Source of the DNA: Sphingomonas sp. JUb134
Lineage (GTDB): Bacteria; Pseudomonadota; Alphaproteobacteria; Sphingomonadales; Sphingomonadaceae
NCBI RefSeq assembly: GCF_004341505.2
Contig: NZ_SLYP02000001.1
Span: forward strand, 214,501-278,500
DNA: 64,000 bases
Direction of reading: 5' to 3'
Made by a program: the position numbers and the translations under genes. The stretch's first letter is position 1. Each line of letters starts with the position of its first letter. Of this stretch, positions 1-7,949 are shown piece by piece. The notes below the pieces were generated by a model. The model searched no databases, was not told the origin of the DNA, and saw only the letters and a program-made list of their open reading frames with translations.

Positions 1-98
1 ATCTGGGCGGCACGGTGGAATGCGGCGAGCTCGGCGTCCGCGAGGAAGCCCGCGGCCTGACGCTGCCGACGGCGATTTTCGCGCGGTGGCGGCGGTAG
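1..98 (+). CDS. C-terminal end of an unidentified protein (partial)
   Basis: Reading from base 3, an open frame of 31 codons runs in from the left edge and ends at a TAG at 96-98. The peptide ends LTLPTAIFARWRR, and its residue use (acidic, then hydrophobic, then a basic tail) looks coding. The other two forward frames give Arg/Ala/Pro-rich strings typical of noncoding frames in high-GC DNA. Too little remains to name a family. It is transcribed toward ccmB, so the 99-276 spacer separates converging genes. Confidence 0.45.
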   Translation, partial: LGGTVECGELGVREEARGLTLPTAIFARWRR

Positions 99-142
99 CG
101 GCTGGGTCACATCGACCGTAAACGCCCCAACCTAGTCTTTTC

Positions 143-253
143 CCGTTCGTCTCGAGTAGCCGTCGAGCTTGTCGAGACGGCATATCGAGAGACTGGCTGC
201 GGCTCTCTCGATACGGGCTCTCGACAAGCTCGATCCCTACTCGAGACAAACGG
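143..253. repeat. Long imperfect inverted repeat (49-nt arms)
   Basis: Arms at 143-191 and 205-253 are reverse complements with about eight mismatches, around a 13-nt loop. The arms contain CGAGCTTGTCGAGA and CTCGAGTAG motifs. It fills the spacer between two converging genes, so it could act as a bidirectional terminator. Its size and the internal repetition of TCGAGA-like words resemble dispersed REP/MITE-type intergenic elements. Whether it recurs elsewhere in the genome cannot be seen here. Confidence 0.7.
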
Positions 254-276
254 AAGGGATTGGGTACAGTCCCGCG

Positions 277-912
277 CTATTCCCTCGCAAAGCGCAGCGC
301 GGCGCCCGCGACGAACGGCGCGCCGGCCAGCAGCAGCAGGCTGGTGGCCGCGACGAGCTTGAGGCCGGAACTGCCGCCCTCCAGCGCGCCGGCGCCGAAC
401 ACCAGCAGGGGGAGCGCGAAGGGCAGCATCACCATGCCGGCCACCGCGCCGGCGCCGCGCAGGCCGGCGACCAGCGCGGCGGTTGCGACGGCCAATGCAG
501 CCAAGCCCGGGGTGCCGAGCAGAAGCCCCAGTTGCAGCCTCAACAGCACGTCCGCCGGCATCTCCAGCAGCGCTGCGCTGAGCGCCGCCGCCAGCATCAC
601 GGCGGGTCCGAAGCCGATCCAGTGGCCCAGAATCTTGGCGAGCGCGACACCGGCGCCGGAGAGGCCGCGCACCGCGAACTGGTCGATTACGCCCGCCTCG
701 AGGTCCGGCAGCACCAGCCGCTCGACGGGCAGCAGCGCGGCGAGCAGCGCGGTCGCCCACACCACCCCGCCGCCGATCCGCGCAAGCAACTTCGCGTCCG
801 GGCCGATCGCGAACGGGAACAGCGTCGCCACCAGCAGGAAGAAGGCGAGCGTCAGCATCAGCCCGCCGCCGCTCCAGGCGCGGCGCAGCTCGCGCAGCAC
901 GATCGCGGTCAT
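277..912 (-). CDS. ccmB: Heme exporter protein CcmB
   Basis: A 211-residue integral membrane protein, the permease subunit of the CcmAB ABC transporter of System I cytochrome c maturation. CcmAB hydrolyses ATP to release holo-CcmE from CcmC in the inner membrane. The sequence has about six hydrophobic segments (around residues 20-40, 45-65, 100-120, 130-150, 155-180 and 185-205) and the early PDAKLL region seen in CcmB. It starts with ATG and overlaps the ccmA stop by four bases (ATGA), so translation is coupled. Length matches the family norm of about 220. The rest of the ccm set (ccmC-ccmI) is not in the window. Confidence 0.93.
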   Translation of the reverse strand: MTAIVLRELRRAWSGGGLMLTLAFFLLVATLFPFAIGPDAKLLARIGGGVVWATALLAALLPVERLVLPDLEAGVIDQFAVRGLSGAGVALAKILGHWIGFGPAVMLAAALSAALLEMPADVLLRLQLGLLLGTPGLAALAVATAALVAGLRGAGAVAGMVMLPFALPLLVFGAGALEGGSSGLKLVAATSLLLLAGAPFVAGAALRFARE

Positions 913-1493
913 GCGGCCGGCTCCAGCGGCAGCACGCGGGCACCGGGCAGCGCCACCGGCACATGGCTCGCCACCAGAACGATGCCGCCATCGGCACGAT
1001 GCCGCGCCACCAATGCTTCCAGCAGGGTGGTGGAGGCGGCGTCGAGGCCGTTGACGGGCTCGTCCAGCAGCCAGATGGCGGCACCGCCCGCGACCACCCG
1101 CGCCAGCGCCGCACGCCTACGCTGGCCGGTCGACAGCATCCGCACCGGTACTTCCGCGAGCGCACCGAGCCCCACCGCCTCCAGTGCATCCGGCACCCGC
1201 CCGCGCGCGCCATCGAGCGCCGCCCAGAAGCCGACGGCGTCGCCGAGCGTGCGTTCCGGATCGAGTGCGGCTGCCTCCGCCAGCAGCGCCCGCGCGCCGG
1301 CCGCCTCGACCCGGCCCGCGGCGGGGGCGAGCAGGCCGGCGGCGATGCGGATCAGGCTGGACTTGCCGACGCCGTTGGGGCCGGTCACCAGCGCCGCCTC
1401 CCCGGCGGCAAGCGCAAGGCTGAATCTCTCGAACAACAGCCGCCCGCCACGGATGCAGGCAACGTCGTCCAGCACGAGCGCCGCCGTGCTCAC
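909..1493 (-). CDS. ccmA: Heme exporter ATP-binding protein CcmA
   Basis: A 194-residue ABC ATPase that partners CcmB in cytochrome c maturation. Walker A is GPNGVGKS at residues 38-45, the signature is LSTGQ at 120-124, and Walker B is WLLDEP at 141-146 followed by the D-loop NGLD. The short length and the 'LLDEPVNGLD' wording are typical of CcmA. The start is a GTG that overlaps the stop of the upstream metallopeptidase (GTGA), and the stop overlaps the ATG of ccmB, so three genes are chained by four-base overlaps. Confidence 0.94.
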   Translation of the reverse strand: MSTAALVLDDVACIRGGRLLFERFSLALAAGEAALVTGPNGVGKSSLIRIAAGLLAPAAGRVEAAGARALLAEAAALDPERTLGDAVGFWAALDGARGRVPDALEAVGLGALAEVPVRMLSTGQRRRAALARVVAGGAAIWLLDEPVNGLDAASTTLLEALVARHRADGGIVLVASHVPVALPGARVLPLEPAA

Positions 1494-1912
1494 GCGCCCG
1501 CGGCTTCCTCCAGCGCGTGCATGTCGGCATCGGACAGGCCGAAATGGTGTCCCACCTCATGCACCACGACATGGGTGATGAGCGCTTCCAGCGAGACGTC
1601 GGTCTCGACCCACTCGTCGAGCAAGGCGCGGCGATAGAGGTGGATGCGGTCGGGCATGGCAGCGCCGGTCCAGGCCGATTTCTCGCCCACCGGCAGCCCG
1701 TGGTAGAGGCCGGTCAGCGCGAACGGATCCTCGATGCCCATCGCGTCCAGCGTCTCGTCGTCCGCGAACTCCTCGACCAGCAGCACCACGTCCTTCAGAT
1801 GCTCGGCAAAGGGCTCCGGGATGCGGGCGAGCGCGGCGCGGGCCAGCGCCTCGATGCGGGCGGCGTCGGGGGCGAACTGCAAAGGCGCTTGCTCGGACAT
1901 GGCTTCGTCCAT
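1490..1912 (-). CDS. Metallopeptidase family protein (zincin, HExxH)
   Basis: About 140 residues with the zinc motif HEVGHHFGLSD at residues 118-128. HExxH with a downstream Asp is the pattern of the small bacterial minimal-zincin family often found next to ccm genes in alphaproteobacteria. The core (IPEPF...VEEFAD...LTGLYHG) matches that family. Its substrate is unknown. The first gene of the coupled metallopeptidase-ccmA-ccmB unit, it might clear apocytochrome or damaged maturation factors, but that is inference. The ATG at 1912 has a weak AAGG upstream; a second in-frame ATG at 1900 is equally possible. It is divergent from phhB with only about 35 bases between starts. Confidence 0.85.
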   Translation of the reverse strand: MDEAMSEQAPLQFAPDAARIEALARAALARIPEPFAEHLKDVVLLVEEFADDETLDAMGIEDPFALTGLYHGLPVGEKSAWTGAAMPDRIHLYRRALLDEWVETDVSLEALITHVVVHEVGHHFGLSDADMHALEEAAGA

Positions 1913-1947
1913 AGGCCTTGCCGGCGAGGCCGCACAAGGAGGGTCGA

Positions 1948-2235
1948 ATGGAGCTGTTGAACGAGGCGGAGCGCGCCGATGCGCTCGACGGACTGCCGGA
2001 CTGGGACCATGACGACGCGCGGGACGCAATCACGCGCAGCTTCACCTTCGACAACTTCAGCCAGGCCTTTGCCTTCATGACCCAGGTGGCGCTGCTGGCG
2101 GAAAAGGCCAATCACCACCCGGAATGGTCGAACGTGTGGAACCGCGTGGACATTCTCCTGACCACGCATGACGCGGGCGGGCTGTCGTACCGCGACATCG
2201 ACATGGCCCAGGCGATCGACGCCCTGGTGGAATAA
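1948..2235 (+). CDS. phhB: 4a-hydroxytetrahydrobiopterin dehydratase (pterin-4a-carbinolamine dehydratase)
   Basis: A 95-residue PCD/DCoH-fold protein. It dehydrates pterin-4a-carbinolamine, recycling the cofactor of aromatic amino acid hydroxylases, and bacterial forms are also linked to molybdopterin metabolism. Diagnostic features are the [11 protein letters not shown] segment and the active-site signature EKANHHPEW with the following histidine in [10 protein letters not shown] strong AAGGAGGG site sits five bases before the ATG, which fixes the start despite an upstream in-frame start candidate at 1918. No phenylalanine hydroxylase gene is nearby, so its in vivo partner is not evident. 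Confidence 0.93.
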   Translation: MELLNEAERADALDGLPDWDHDDARDAITRSFTFDNFSQAFAFMTQVALLAEKANHHPEWSNVWNRVDILLTTHDAGGLSYRDIDMAQAIDALVE

Positions 2236-2270
2236 AGGACCCTCTGGCGTCCCCGCCCGTTGGACGGGCG

Positions 2271-3404
2271 ATGCCGAACCGATCCAACCGCCCGATGCGG
2301 CTGGGCTTCCCCGTCAAGGTGATGGGCAAGCCCGAGCTCAAGAGCAACGACACCCGCCGCTGGCAGGCGGGTCCGCACCTGAAATGCTCGCTCGAGCATG
2401 TCGACCGCGTGCTCGACTATTGCGCCGCCAAGGGCATCTCCATGTACCGGCTGTCGTCGGACCTGGCGCCCTATGCCACCCATCCGGACATGCCGCAGTT
2501 CCACGCCATGGTGGCGGAAAGCGACGCGGAGCTCGCCGCGTTCGGTGCAAAGGCGCGGTCGCTCGAAATGCGGCTGTCGTTCCACCCGTCGCAATATATC
2601 CTGCTCAACAGCCCCAACCCGGAGCTCACCGCCAAGAGCATCCAGGACCTGGCCAGCCAGTCGGAGATGCTCGACCGCATGGGGCTGGACGACGAGGCGG
2701 TGGTCATCACCCATGTCGGCGGCGTGTATGACGATCGCGAGGCGGCGCGCGCCCGCTGGATCGAGGGCTGGGAGCAATGCCCGGAGCATGTCCGCCGCCG
2801 GCTGGTGCTGGAAAACGACGACCTCCGCTTCTCGGCCGCCGACGTGCTGTGGATTCATGAGCTCACCGGCGTCCGGCTGATCTTCGACTATCAGCATTTC
2901 TGGTGCCTCAACCCGGAAGGGCTCGACCTGCGCGAGACGCTGGAGCGCTTCATGGCGAGCTGGCCCGACGGCGTTCGCCCCAAGATCCACTTTTCCTCCC
3001 CGCGCACCGAGATGCGCGAGGTGAAGCAGAAGATCACGCCCGCCAAGCGCGGCAAGGCGGCCAAGGACGAGGTCACCAAGGCGCCGGTGAAACCGAATGC
3101 ACGCGTGAAGACGGTGCTGCGCCCGCCGGTGTGGACGGGCCATGCCGACTTCACCAACCCGTTCGAATTCGCGACCTTCATGCGCACCGCAGAGGGGCTC
3201 ACCTTCGACGTGATGCTGGAGGGCAAGTCCAAGGACCTCGCCCTCATCAAGCTGCGCGGCGACCTGCTGCGCTACGCCCCGGACGTGGCGGCCCGGTTCG
3301 GCATCCATGCCGAGGACGCCGCCGCGCTCGCCGCCGACGATGCCGCGCTGGAGAACGGGGTGGACGCCGAGGATGCGCCCGACGTGGACGAAGGCGCCGC
3401 CTGA
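2271..3404 (+). CDS. uvsE: UV damage endonuclease UvsE/UvdE
   Basis: A 377-residue TIM-barrel endonuclease that nicks DNA 5' of UV photoproducts, giving a repair route independent of UvrABC. Family metal-binding blocks are present: FHPSQY (H105), THVGG (H148), LENDD (E181), FDYQH (D206/H209), KIHFSS (H240) and GHADF (H291). Two local features are a Lys-rich insertion at about residues 250-286 just before the last metal block, and an Ala/Asp-rich acidic tail after residue 345. The ATG at 2271 lacks a clear ribosome site, and an in-frame ATG at 2295 is an alternative. The separate photolyase at 32954 means the window encodes two direct answers to UV damage. Confidence 0.9.
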   Translation: MPNRSNRPMRLGFPVKVMGKPELKSNDTRRWQAGPHLKCSLEHVDRVLDYCAAKGISMYRLSSDLAPYATHPDMPQFHAMVAESDAELAAFGAKARSLEMRLSFHPSQYILLNSPNPELTAKSIQDLASQSEMLDRMGLDDEAVVITHVGGVYDDREAARARWIEGWEQCPEHVRRRLVLENDDLRFSAADVLWIHELTGVRLIFDYQHFWCLNPEGLDLRETLERFMASWPDGVRPKIHFSSPRTEMREVKQKITPAKRGKAAKDEVTKAPVKPNARVKTVLRPPVWTGHADFTNPFEFATFMRTAEGLTFDVMLEGKSKDLALIKLRGDLLRYAPDVAARFGIHAEDAAALAADDAALENGVDAEDAPDVDEGAA

Positions 3405-3463
3405 TCCCCGGGATACCCGGCGCCCTCCGCTCGTTGCGTTCCAGACCATTCCAGGAGACTCGC

Positions 3464-3904
3464 ATGCTTCGCTCCCTCCTCATCGGCCTCGTCGCGGGCC
3501 AGCGCGCCATGACCCCGCTCGCGCTCGTCGCGGGCGCCGCCCGGCGCAGCCGCCTGCCAAAGGATGCGCCGGCACGCGATCTGCTCGCTCATCCGCTGGT
3601 CGCGGGCGGTGCGGTGGCACTCGCTGCGGCGGAGATGGCGGGCGACAAGATGCGCACCGCACCCGACCGCACCGTCGTGCCGGGCCTGATCGCGCGCACT
3701 GCCACCGCAGCCTTCGCCGGCGCCGCCCTGGCCCCGGCCGAACAGCGCAAGACGGCTGCGGTGCTGGCCGCGGCGACCGCGATCGCCGCCTCATACATGG
3801 GCTTGTCGCTGCGCATGCGGGCGCTGCGCCGCTACGGTCAGGACAAGAGCGGCTTCGTCGAGGACGCGCTGGTCCTCGGCAGCGGATTAGCCATCACGCG
3901 CTGA
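3464..3904 (+). CDS. DUF4126-type small membrane protein
   Basis: A 146-residue hydrophobic protein starting MLRSLLIGLVAGQRAMTPLA, where GLVAGxRxMTPL is the hallmark of the DUF4126 family. Likely membrane segments lie near residues 1-25, 45-62, 70-95 and 100-120. The function of the family is unknown. A CCAGGAG site seven bases upstream fixes the ATG. It follows uvsE by 59 bases on the same strand and could be co-transcribed. A dispersed hairpin repeat lies just after its stop. Confidence 0.75.
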   Translation: MLRSLLIGLVAGQRAMTPLALVAGAARRSRLPKDAPARDLLAHPLVAGGAVALAAAEMAGDKMRTAPDRTVVPGLIARTATAAFAGAALAPAEQRKTAAVLAAATAIAASYMGLSLRMRALRRYGQDKSGFVEDALVLGSGLAITR

Positions 3905-3920
3905 CGCGGCCACCATCGTG

Positions 3921-3992
3921 CTCCTGCGAAGGCAGGAGCCCAGGGCCACACGCGCTGCGTTCCGTAACCCTGGACCCCGGCCTCCGCCGGGG
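3921..3992. repeat. Dispersed double-hairpin repeat, copy A
   Basis: Two hairpins in tandem: CTCCTGC/GCAGGAG with a GAAG loop (3921-3938) and CCCCGGC/GCCGGGG (3975-3992). They are joined by sequence that includes CCCAGGG. The same arrangement occurs near 12144, 17036 (inverted) and 24663. Here it sits between the converging DUF4126 and mfd-like genes and probably terminates both. Confidence 0.75.
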
Positions 3993-4001
3993 TTCGGGGC
4001 G

Positions 4002-7000
4002 TCAGCAGTCGGCTACCTCGCTCAGCAGCGCCTGTACCCGGGCGGCGCGCTCCGCGGCATCCTCGATGCGCTCGGCCAGCACGTACCGGTCCCCCTTCGC
4101 CTCCAGCCCCGCGGCCTTCAGCTTCGCCTTGCCATAGGGCGTGAGCGCGATGCCGCCCGGCCCCGCATCGACGCGGGCGACCTCGGCGACCCGCGCCAGC
4201 TGGCGGATACGCGCCACCGTCATCAGCCGCTGGGCGTCCTCCGGCAGTTCACCGAACCGATCCTCCAGTTCCTCCTCGAAGCCGTCGAGGGCCGCCTCGT
4301 CGGCCAGCCGCGCAAGCCGGGCATAGAGCGTCAGCCGTACCTCGGCTTCCGGGATCCACTCCTCCGGCAAGCGACCCTCGATCCCCAGGTTCAGCTCCGG
4401 CGTCCACACCGTCACCTCCTCCCCACGCGCCGATCGCAGTGCGAGGCCCAGCAGATGCTGGTAGAGATCGACGCCGATCAGCTTCATGTGCCCAGCCTGC
4501 GCCTCGCCCATCAGGTCGCCGGCGCCGCGCATGTCGAGGTCGCGCGCGGAGATCGCAAAGCCCGCACCCAGCCGGTCGAAGGCTTGCAGGGTGCGCAGGC
4601 GCTTGAGCGTGGACTCGGCGATCTCGGCACCGGCTTCGGTCATCAGCAGCACCTGCCCGCGACGGCCGCCACGCCCCACCCGACCGCGCAGCTGGTGGAG
4701 CTGGCTCAGCCCGAAGCGATCGGCATGGTGGACGATCATCGTGTTGGCGCGGGGCACGTCGAGCCCGGCCTCGATGATGTTGGTCGCGAGCAGCACGTCG
4801 CCCGCGCCATTGGCAAAGGCGACCATCGCCTCGTCGATCTCGGCCGCCGGCATCTTGCCGTGGGCGGTGACGAGCCGCAGTTCCGGCACCAGCTTCTTCA
4901 GCTCCGCCTCCAGCGGTGCCATGTCCTCGATCCGGGGCACCACCACGAAGCTCTGCCCGCCGCGTCCCTTTTCGCGCAGCAGCGCGCTGCGCACCGTCAC
5001 GGGATCGAAGCTGGCGATGGCGGTGCGGATCGGCTGGCGGCGCGCCGGCGGCGTGGCCAGGATCGACAGCTGCTGCAGGCCGACCAGCGCAGTCTGCAGC
5101 GTGCGCGGGATCGGCGTGGCCGACAGCGCCATGACGTGCCCCGCGCCCAGGTCGCGCAGCTTGGCCTTGTCGGCCGCGCCGAAGCGCTGCTCCTCGTCGA
5201 TCACCACCAGTGCGAGGTCGTGGTACTCCACTCCGGCACCCGCTACCGCGCCGGTGCCGATCACCACGCGGATCGAGCCGTCGGCAAGGCCTGCCTTGAC
5301 CTCTCTCTTCTCGGCCTCGCTCGACAGGCGGGAGAGGCCGGCGACGGCGATACCGGTGCCTTCGAAGCGCTTCTGAAAGGTCTCCAGGTGCTGGCGGACC
5401 AGCACGGTGGTGGGTGCCGCGATCGCCACCTGGCGGCCGGCGAGCGCGACCATCGCAGCCGCGCGCAGGGCTACCTCGGTCTTGCCATAGCCGACGTCGC
5501 CGATCACCAGCCGGTCCATCGGCTTGCCCGAGGCGAGGTCGTCGCGCACCGCCGCGATCGCCCGCGCCTGATCCGGCGTCTCGGTAAAGGCGAAGCCGGC
5601 GGCGAAGCGCTCGTACGCAGCCGGGTCCGGCTCGATCGGGTCGGTGGTGCGCGCGTCTCGCTCGGCGGCCAGGGCTGCGAGGCCCTTGGCGCTCTCCGCC
5701 ACCGCCGCATCGATCGCGCCGCGCCGCTTCTCCCAGCTCGATCCGTCGAGCGAGTCGAGTGTCACCGAATCGGCGTCCGCGCCGTAGCGCCAGATGCGGT
5801 CGGCCTCGGCGACCGGCACCAGCCGGCGGCCTTCGCGCGCATAGCCGAGCATGATCGCGTCGCCGCCATGCTCACCCGGCAGCGTCTCCAGCCCCATCAC
5901 GGTCCCGATGCCGAAGTCCTCGTGCACCACCACGTCACCGATGCGCAGTTCGCCGGCACCCGCGAACAGCGGGTCGATGGCGGCGACCGCGTTGTCCTCT
6001 GCCAGCGCGCGTCCGCCGAGCAGGTCGGAGGCGGCGACCACCGCCAGCCCCTCGACGAGGAACCCGCGCTCGATCGGTACGACCAGGGTCCCGACCGTAC
6101 CAGGCCCAAGCGCCCGCGCAGCCTGCCAGCTGGCGACCTCCTGGGGCTCGGCCTTGAGCAGCTTCCTCACCCGCGCGCCCAGGAAGCGCAGGTCGCGGCG
6201 CGATCCGACCAGCAGCAGCGCGCCATCCTCCAATGCGGCGCGGCCGAACCGCGCAAAGCCGCGCGAGGGCTGGCGCTGCTCGACGAAGCGCGGCGGCGCT
6301 TCCCCGCCCTCCGGCAGGGCGAGCGTATCGGCCGCGGCCAGCTGCGTATTCCAATCGCTGTCGGACACGACGCCAGCGCTTGCGCGACGACGCTTGGCGC
6401 CGTCCTCGGCCAGCGCCAGGAAGCGTTTCCGACGCTTCTCGGCACCCGGATCGTTCGCAGTCGCGACGGGGGGCAAGTGCGCGAAGAGCGATACGCCTGC
6501 CGCACCCTCACCAACGCCGGGCTCCATGGCACGGCCGATCTCGATGGTGTCCAGCGTCTCTTCGGAACGCTGCGTCGCGGGATCATATCCGCGGATCGCG
6601 GCGATCCGTCCCTCCACCACCTCGATCCGCACCGGGCGCGGGGCGTCCGCGGGGAAGATGTCGACCACGCCGCCCCGCACCGCGACTTCGCCGGGCTCGT
6701 CCACCCGGTCGTCGGTGAAGTAACCGATCGCCTCCGCCTCGGCCCGGAAGGCCTCCGGGTCGAGTTCGTCGCCGACCGCAAGCGCCGGCGGCGCCGCATC
6801 GAAGCTCTCGACCGGCGGCAGCAGCGGCACGGTCGCCTCCGCCGTGGTGATGCAGGCAAGCCGCGGCCGCTTGGCGTCCCCCGCCAACAGCCGCAGCCGG
6901 CGGAGCGCCCCCACGCGCCGGCCCACATTGGCGGCGGAGGGCGGCGCATCGTCGCCCGGGATCGCGTCGCTCGACGGCAGGTGCACCACCGCCGCGTCGG

Positions 7001-7139
7001 GAGCGAGGGCGGCAAGCGCCGCGGCAATGCGTTCGGCGCGCTGCTCGTCGGCGGCGATGAACAGCAGGTCCTGGCTGGCGATTGCGTCCGCCAGGGTGGC
7101 GGCAAGCGCGCCATAGGGCATGGGATCTGCGGTCGGCAT
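4002..7139 (-). CDS. mfd: Short Mfd-like transcription-repair coupling translocase
   Basis: A 1045-residue SF2 DNA translocase with the domain order of Mfd: UvrB-like region (VRGGVVDIFP, about 145-190), CarD-like RNA polymerase interaction domain (397-475), helicase core with Walker A GDVGYGKT at 547-554, motif II DEEQ at 648-651, SATPIP at 673-678, LHQLRGRVGR near 813-823, and a C-terminal TRCF domain (about 910-1000). Mfd displaces RNA polymerase stalled at DNA damage and recruits UvrA. Two things are unusual: it is roughly 100 residues shorter than typical Mfd, mainly in the N-terminal UvrB-like part, and motif II reads DEEQ where Mfd usually has DEEH. It may be the sole Mfd or a second paralogue. 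The ATG at 7139 has no obvious ribosome site; an in-frame ATG at 7121 is possible. Confidence 0.85.
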   Translation of the reverse strand: MPTADPMPYGALAATLADAIASQDLLFIAADEQRAERIAAALAALAPDAAVVHLPSSDAIPGDDAPPSAANVGRRVGALRRLRLLAGDAKRPRLACITTAEATVPLLPPVESFDAAPPALAVGDELDPEAFRAEAEAIGYFTDDRVDEPGEVAVRGGVVDIFPADAPRPVRIEVVEGRIAAIRGYDPATQRSEETLDTIEIGRAMEPGVGEGAAGVSLFAHLPPVATANDPGAEKRRKRFLALAEDGAKRRRASAGVVSDSDWNTQLAAADTLALPEGGEAPPRFVEQRQPSRGFARFGRAALEDGALLLVGSRRDLRFLGARVRKLLKAEPQEVASWQAARALGPGTVGTLVVPIERGFLVEGLAVVAASDLLGGRALAEDNAVAAIDPLFAGAGELRIGDVVVHEDFGIGTVMGLETLPGEHGGDAIMLGYAREGRRLVPVAEADRIWRYGADADSVTLDSLDGSSWEKRRGAIDAAVAESAKGLAALAAERDARTTDPIEPDPAAYERFAAGFAFTETPDQARAIAAVRDDLASGKPMDRLVIGDVGYGKTEVALRAAAMVALAGRQVAIAAPTTVLVRQHLETFQKRFEGTGIAVAGLSRLSSEAEKREVKAGLADGSIRVVIGTGAVAGAGVEYHDLALVVIDEEQRFGAADKAKLRDLGAGHVMALSATPIPRTLQTALVGLQQLSILATPPARRQPIRTAIASFDPVTVRSALLREKGRGGQSFVVVPRIEDMAPLEAELKKLVPELRLVTAHGKMPAAEIDEAMVAFANGAGDVLLATNIIEAGLDVPRANTMIVHHADRFGLSQLHQLRGRVGRGGRRGQVLLMTEAGAEIAESTLKRLRTLQAFDRLGAGFAISARDLDMRGAGDLMGEAQAGHMKLIGVDLYQHLLGLALRSARGEEVTVWTPELNLGIEGRLPEEWIPEAEVRLTLYARLARLADEAALDGFEEELEDRFGELPEDAQRLMTVARIRQLARVAEVARVDAGPGGIALTPYGKAKLKAAGLEAKGDRYVLAERIEDAAERAARVQALLSEVADC

Positions 7140-7244
7140 CAGGCGGCGCCACCGGCGCGCACGGGCAATGGGTGCATCGGGAACTCCAGCGCGCCGGGCG
7201 GCGCGTGGGGGTTCAAACGAGCGCAGCCCAGCCGCGTTCCTTGG

Positions 7245-7832
7245 TCACTCGGCCTTGGCGATCCAGTCGGCGAGGGAGCATTCGCGGGTGGGGCCGATCT
7301 CCGCCTCCATGCTGTTGCGCATGATCTCCAGCGCCCATCTGGTGCGCTGCGGATCGCTGCTGGCGACGGCATCCTCGGGGACCCACAGGTCGTACGCCCG
7401 CATGTGCGCGTCCGCGGCGGTGAACAGCACGCAGATGTCGGCGGCTACCCCGGTCAGGATCAGCCGGCTGACCCCCAGCTTGGGCAGCAGCACCGGCAGG
7501 TTGGTCGAATAGAAGCCGGAGAACTGCGGCTTGATGATGAAGTAATCGTCCTTGCGCGGCGCCAGCTTGCGGGTGAGCGCGCGCCCCGGCGCATCGCTCT
7601 CGGTCACGTTTTCGACCAGGCGCGAGCGTTCGGAATGCCATTCGCCGTTGTTGTCGTTGACGTAGATGACGGGCACGCCCGCCGCGTCGGCCGCCGCGCG
7701 CAGCGACAGGATCGGCTCCGCAGCCGCCTCCGCCGCCTCCTGCAACGGCGCCGCGTCTTCGAAATCGAGCGCGTTGATCATGTCGATGATCAGCAGCGCC
7801 GTCTTGCCGGGCGCCTGTTCCGTGTCCGCCAT
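7245..7832 (-). CDS. Isochorismatase-family cysteine hydrolase
   Basis: A 195-residue alpha/beta hydrolase of the nicotinamidase/isochorismatase superfamily. The catalytic triad is visible: Asp17 in LIIDMIN, Lys101 in IIKPQFSGFYST and Cys134 in GVAADICVLFTA. The preserved cysteine argues for amidase-type chemistry rather than isochorismatase proper. The substrate (nicotinamide, carbamoyl compounds or another amide) cannot be set from sequence. A GAGGAGAG site lies upstream of the ATG. It lies between ruvB and the mfd-like gene on the same strand, separated from ruvB by a stem-loop. Confidence 0.85.
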   Translation of the reverse strand: MADTEQAPGKTALLIIDMINALDFEDAAPLQEAAEAAAEPILSLRAAADAAGVPVIYVNDNNGEWHSERSRLVENVTESDAPGRALTRKLAPRKDDYFIIKPQFSGFYSTNLPVLLPKLGVSRLILTGVAADICVLFTAADAHMRAYDLWVPEDAVASSDPQRTRWALEIMRNSMEAEIGPTRECSLADWIAKAE

Positions 7833-7878
7833 CGCCTCTCTCCTCGCGCCGCCGGCGCTTGCGAGCCGGTGGATGGTT

Positions 7879-7922
7879 CCAGCGCGCGGGGGAGGCTCCT
7901 GGTTCCCGGGGGCCCGCGCTGG
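7879..7922 (-). terminator. Stem-loop downstream of ruvB
   Basis: An eight-base stem CCAGCGCG/CGCGCTGG closes a G/C-rich loop of about 28 nt directly after the ruvB stop on the minus strand. There is no T-run, so it is at best a partial or factor-assisted terminator separating ruvB from the hydrolase gene. Confidence 0.4.
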
Positions 7923-7949
7923 CGACGGACCCGATCGCCGCCCCCGCGC

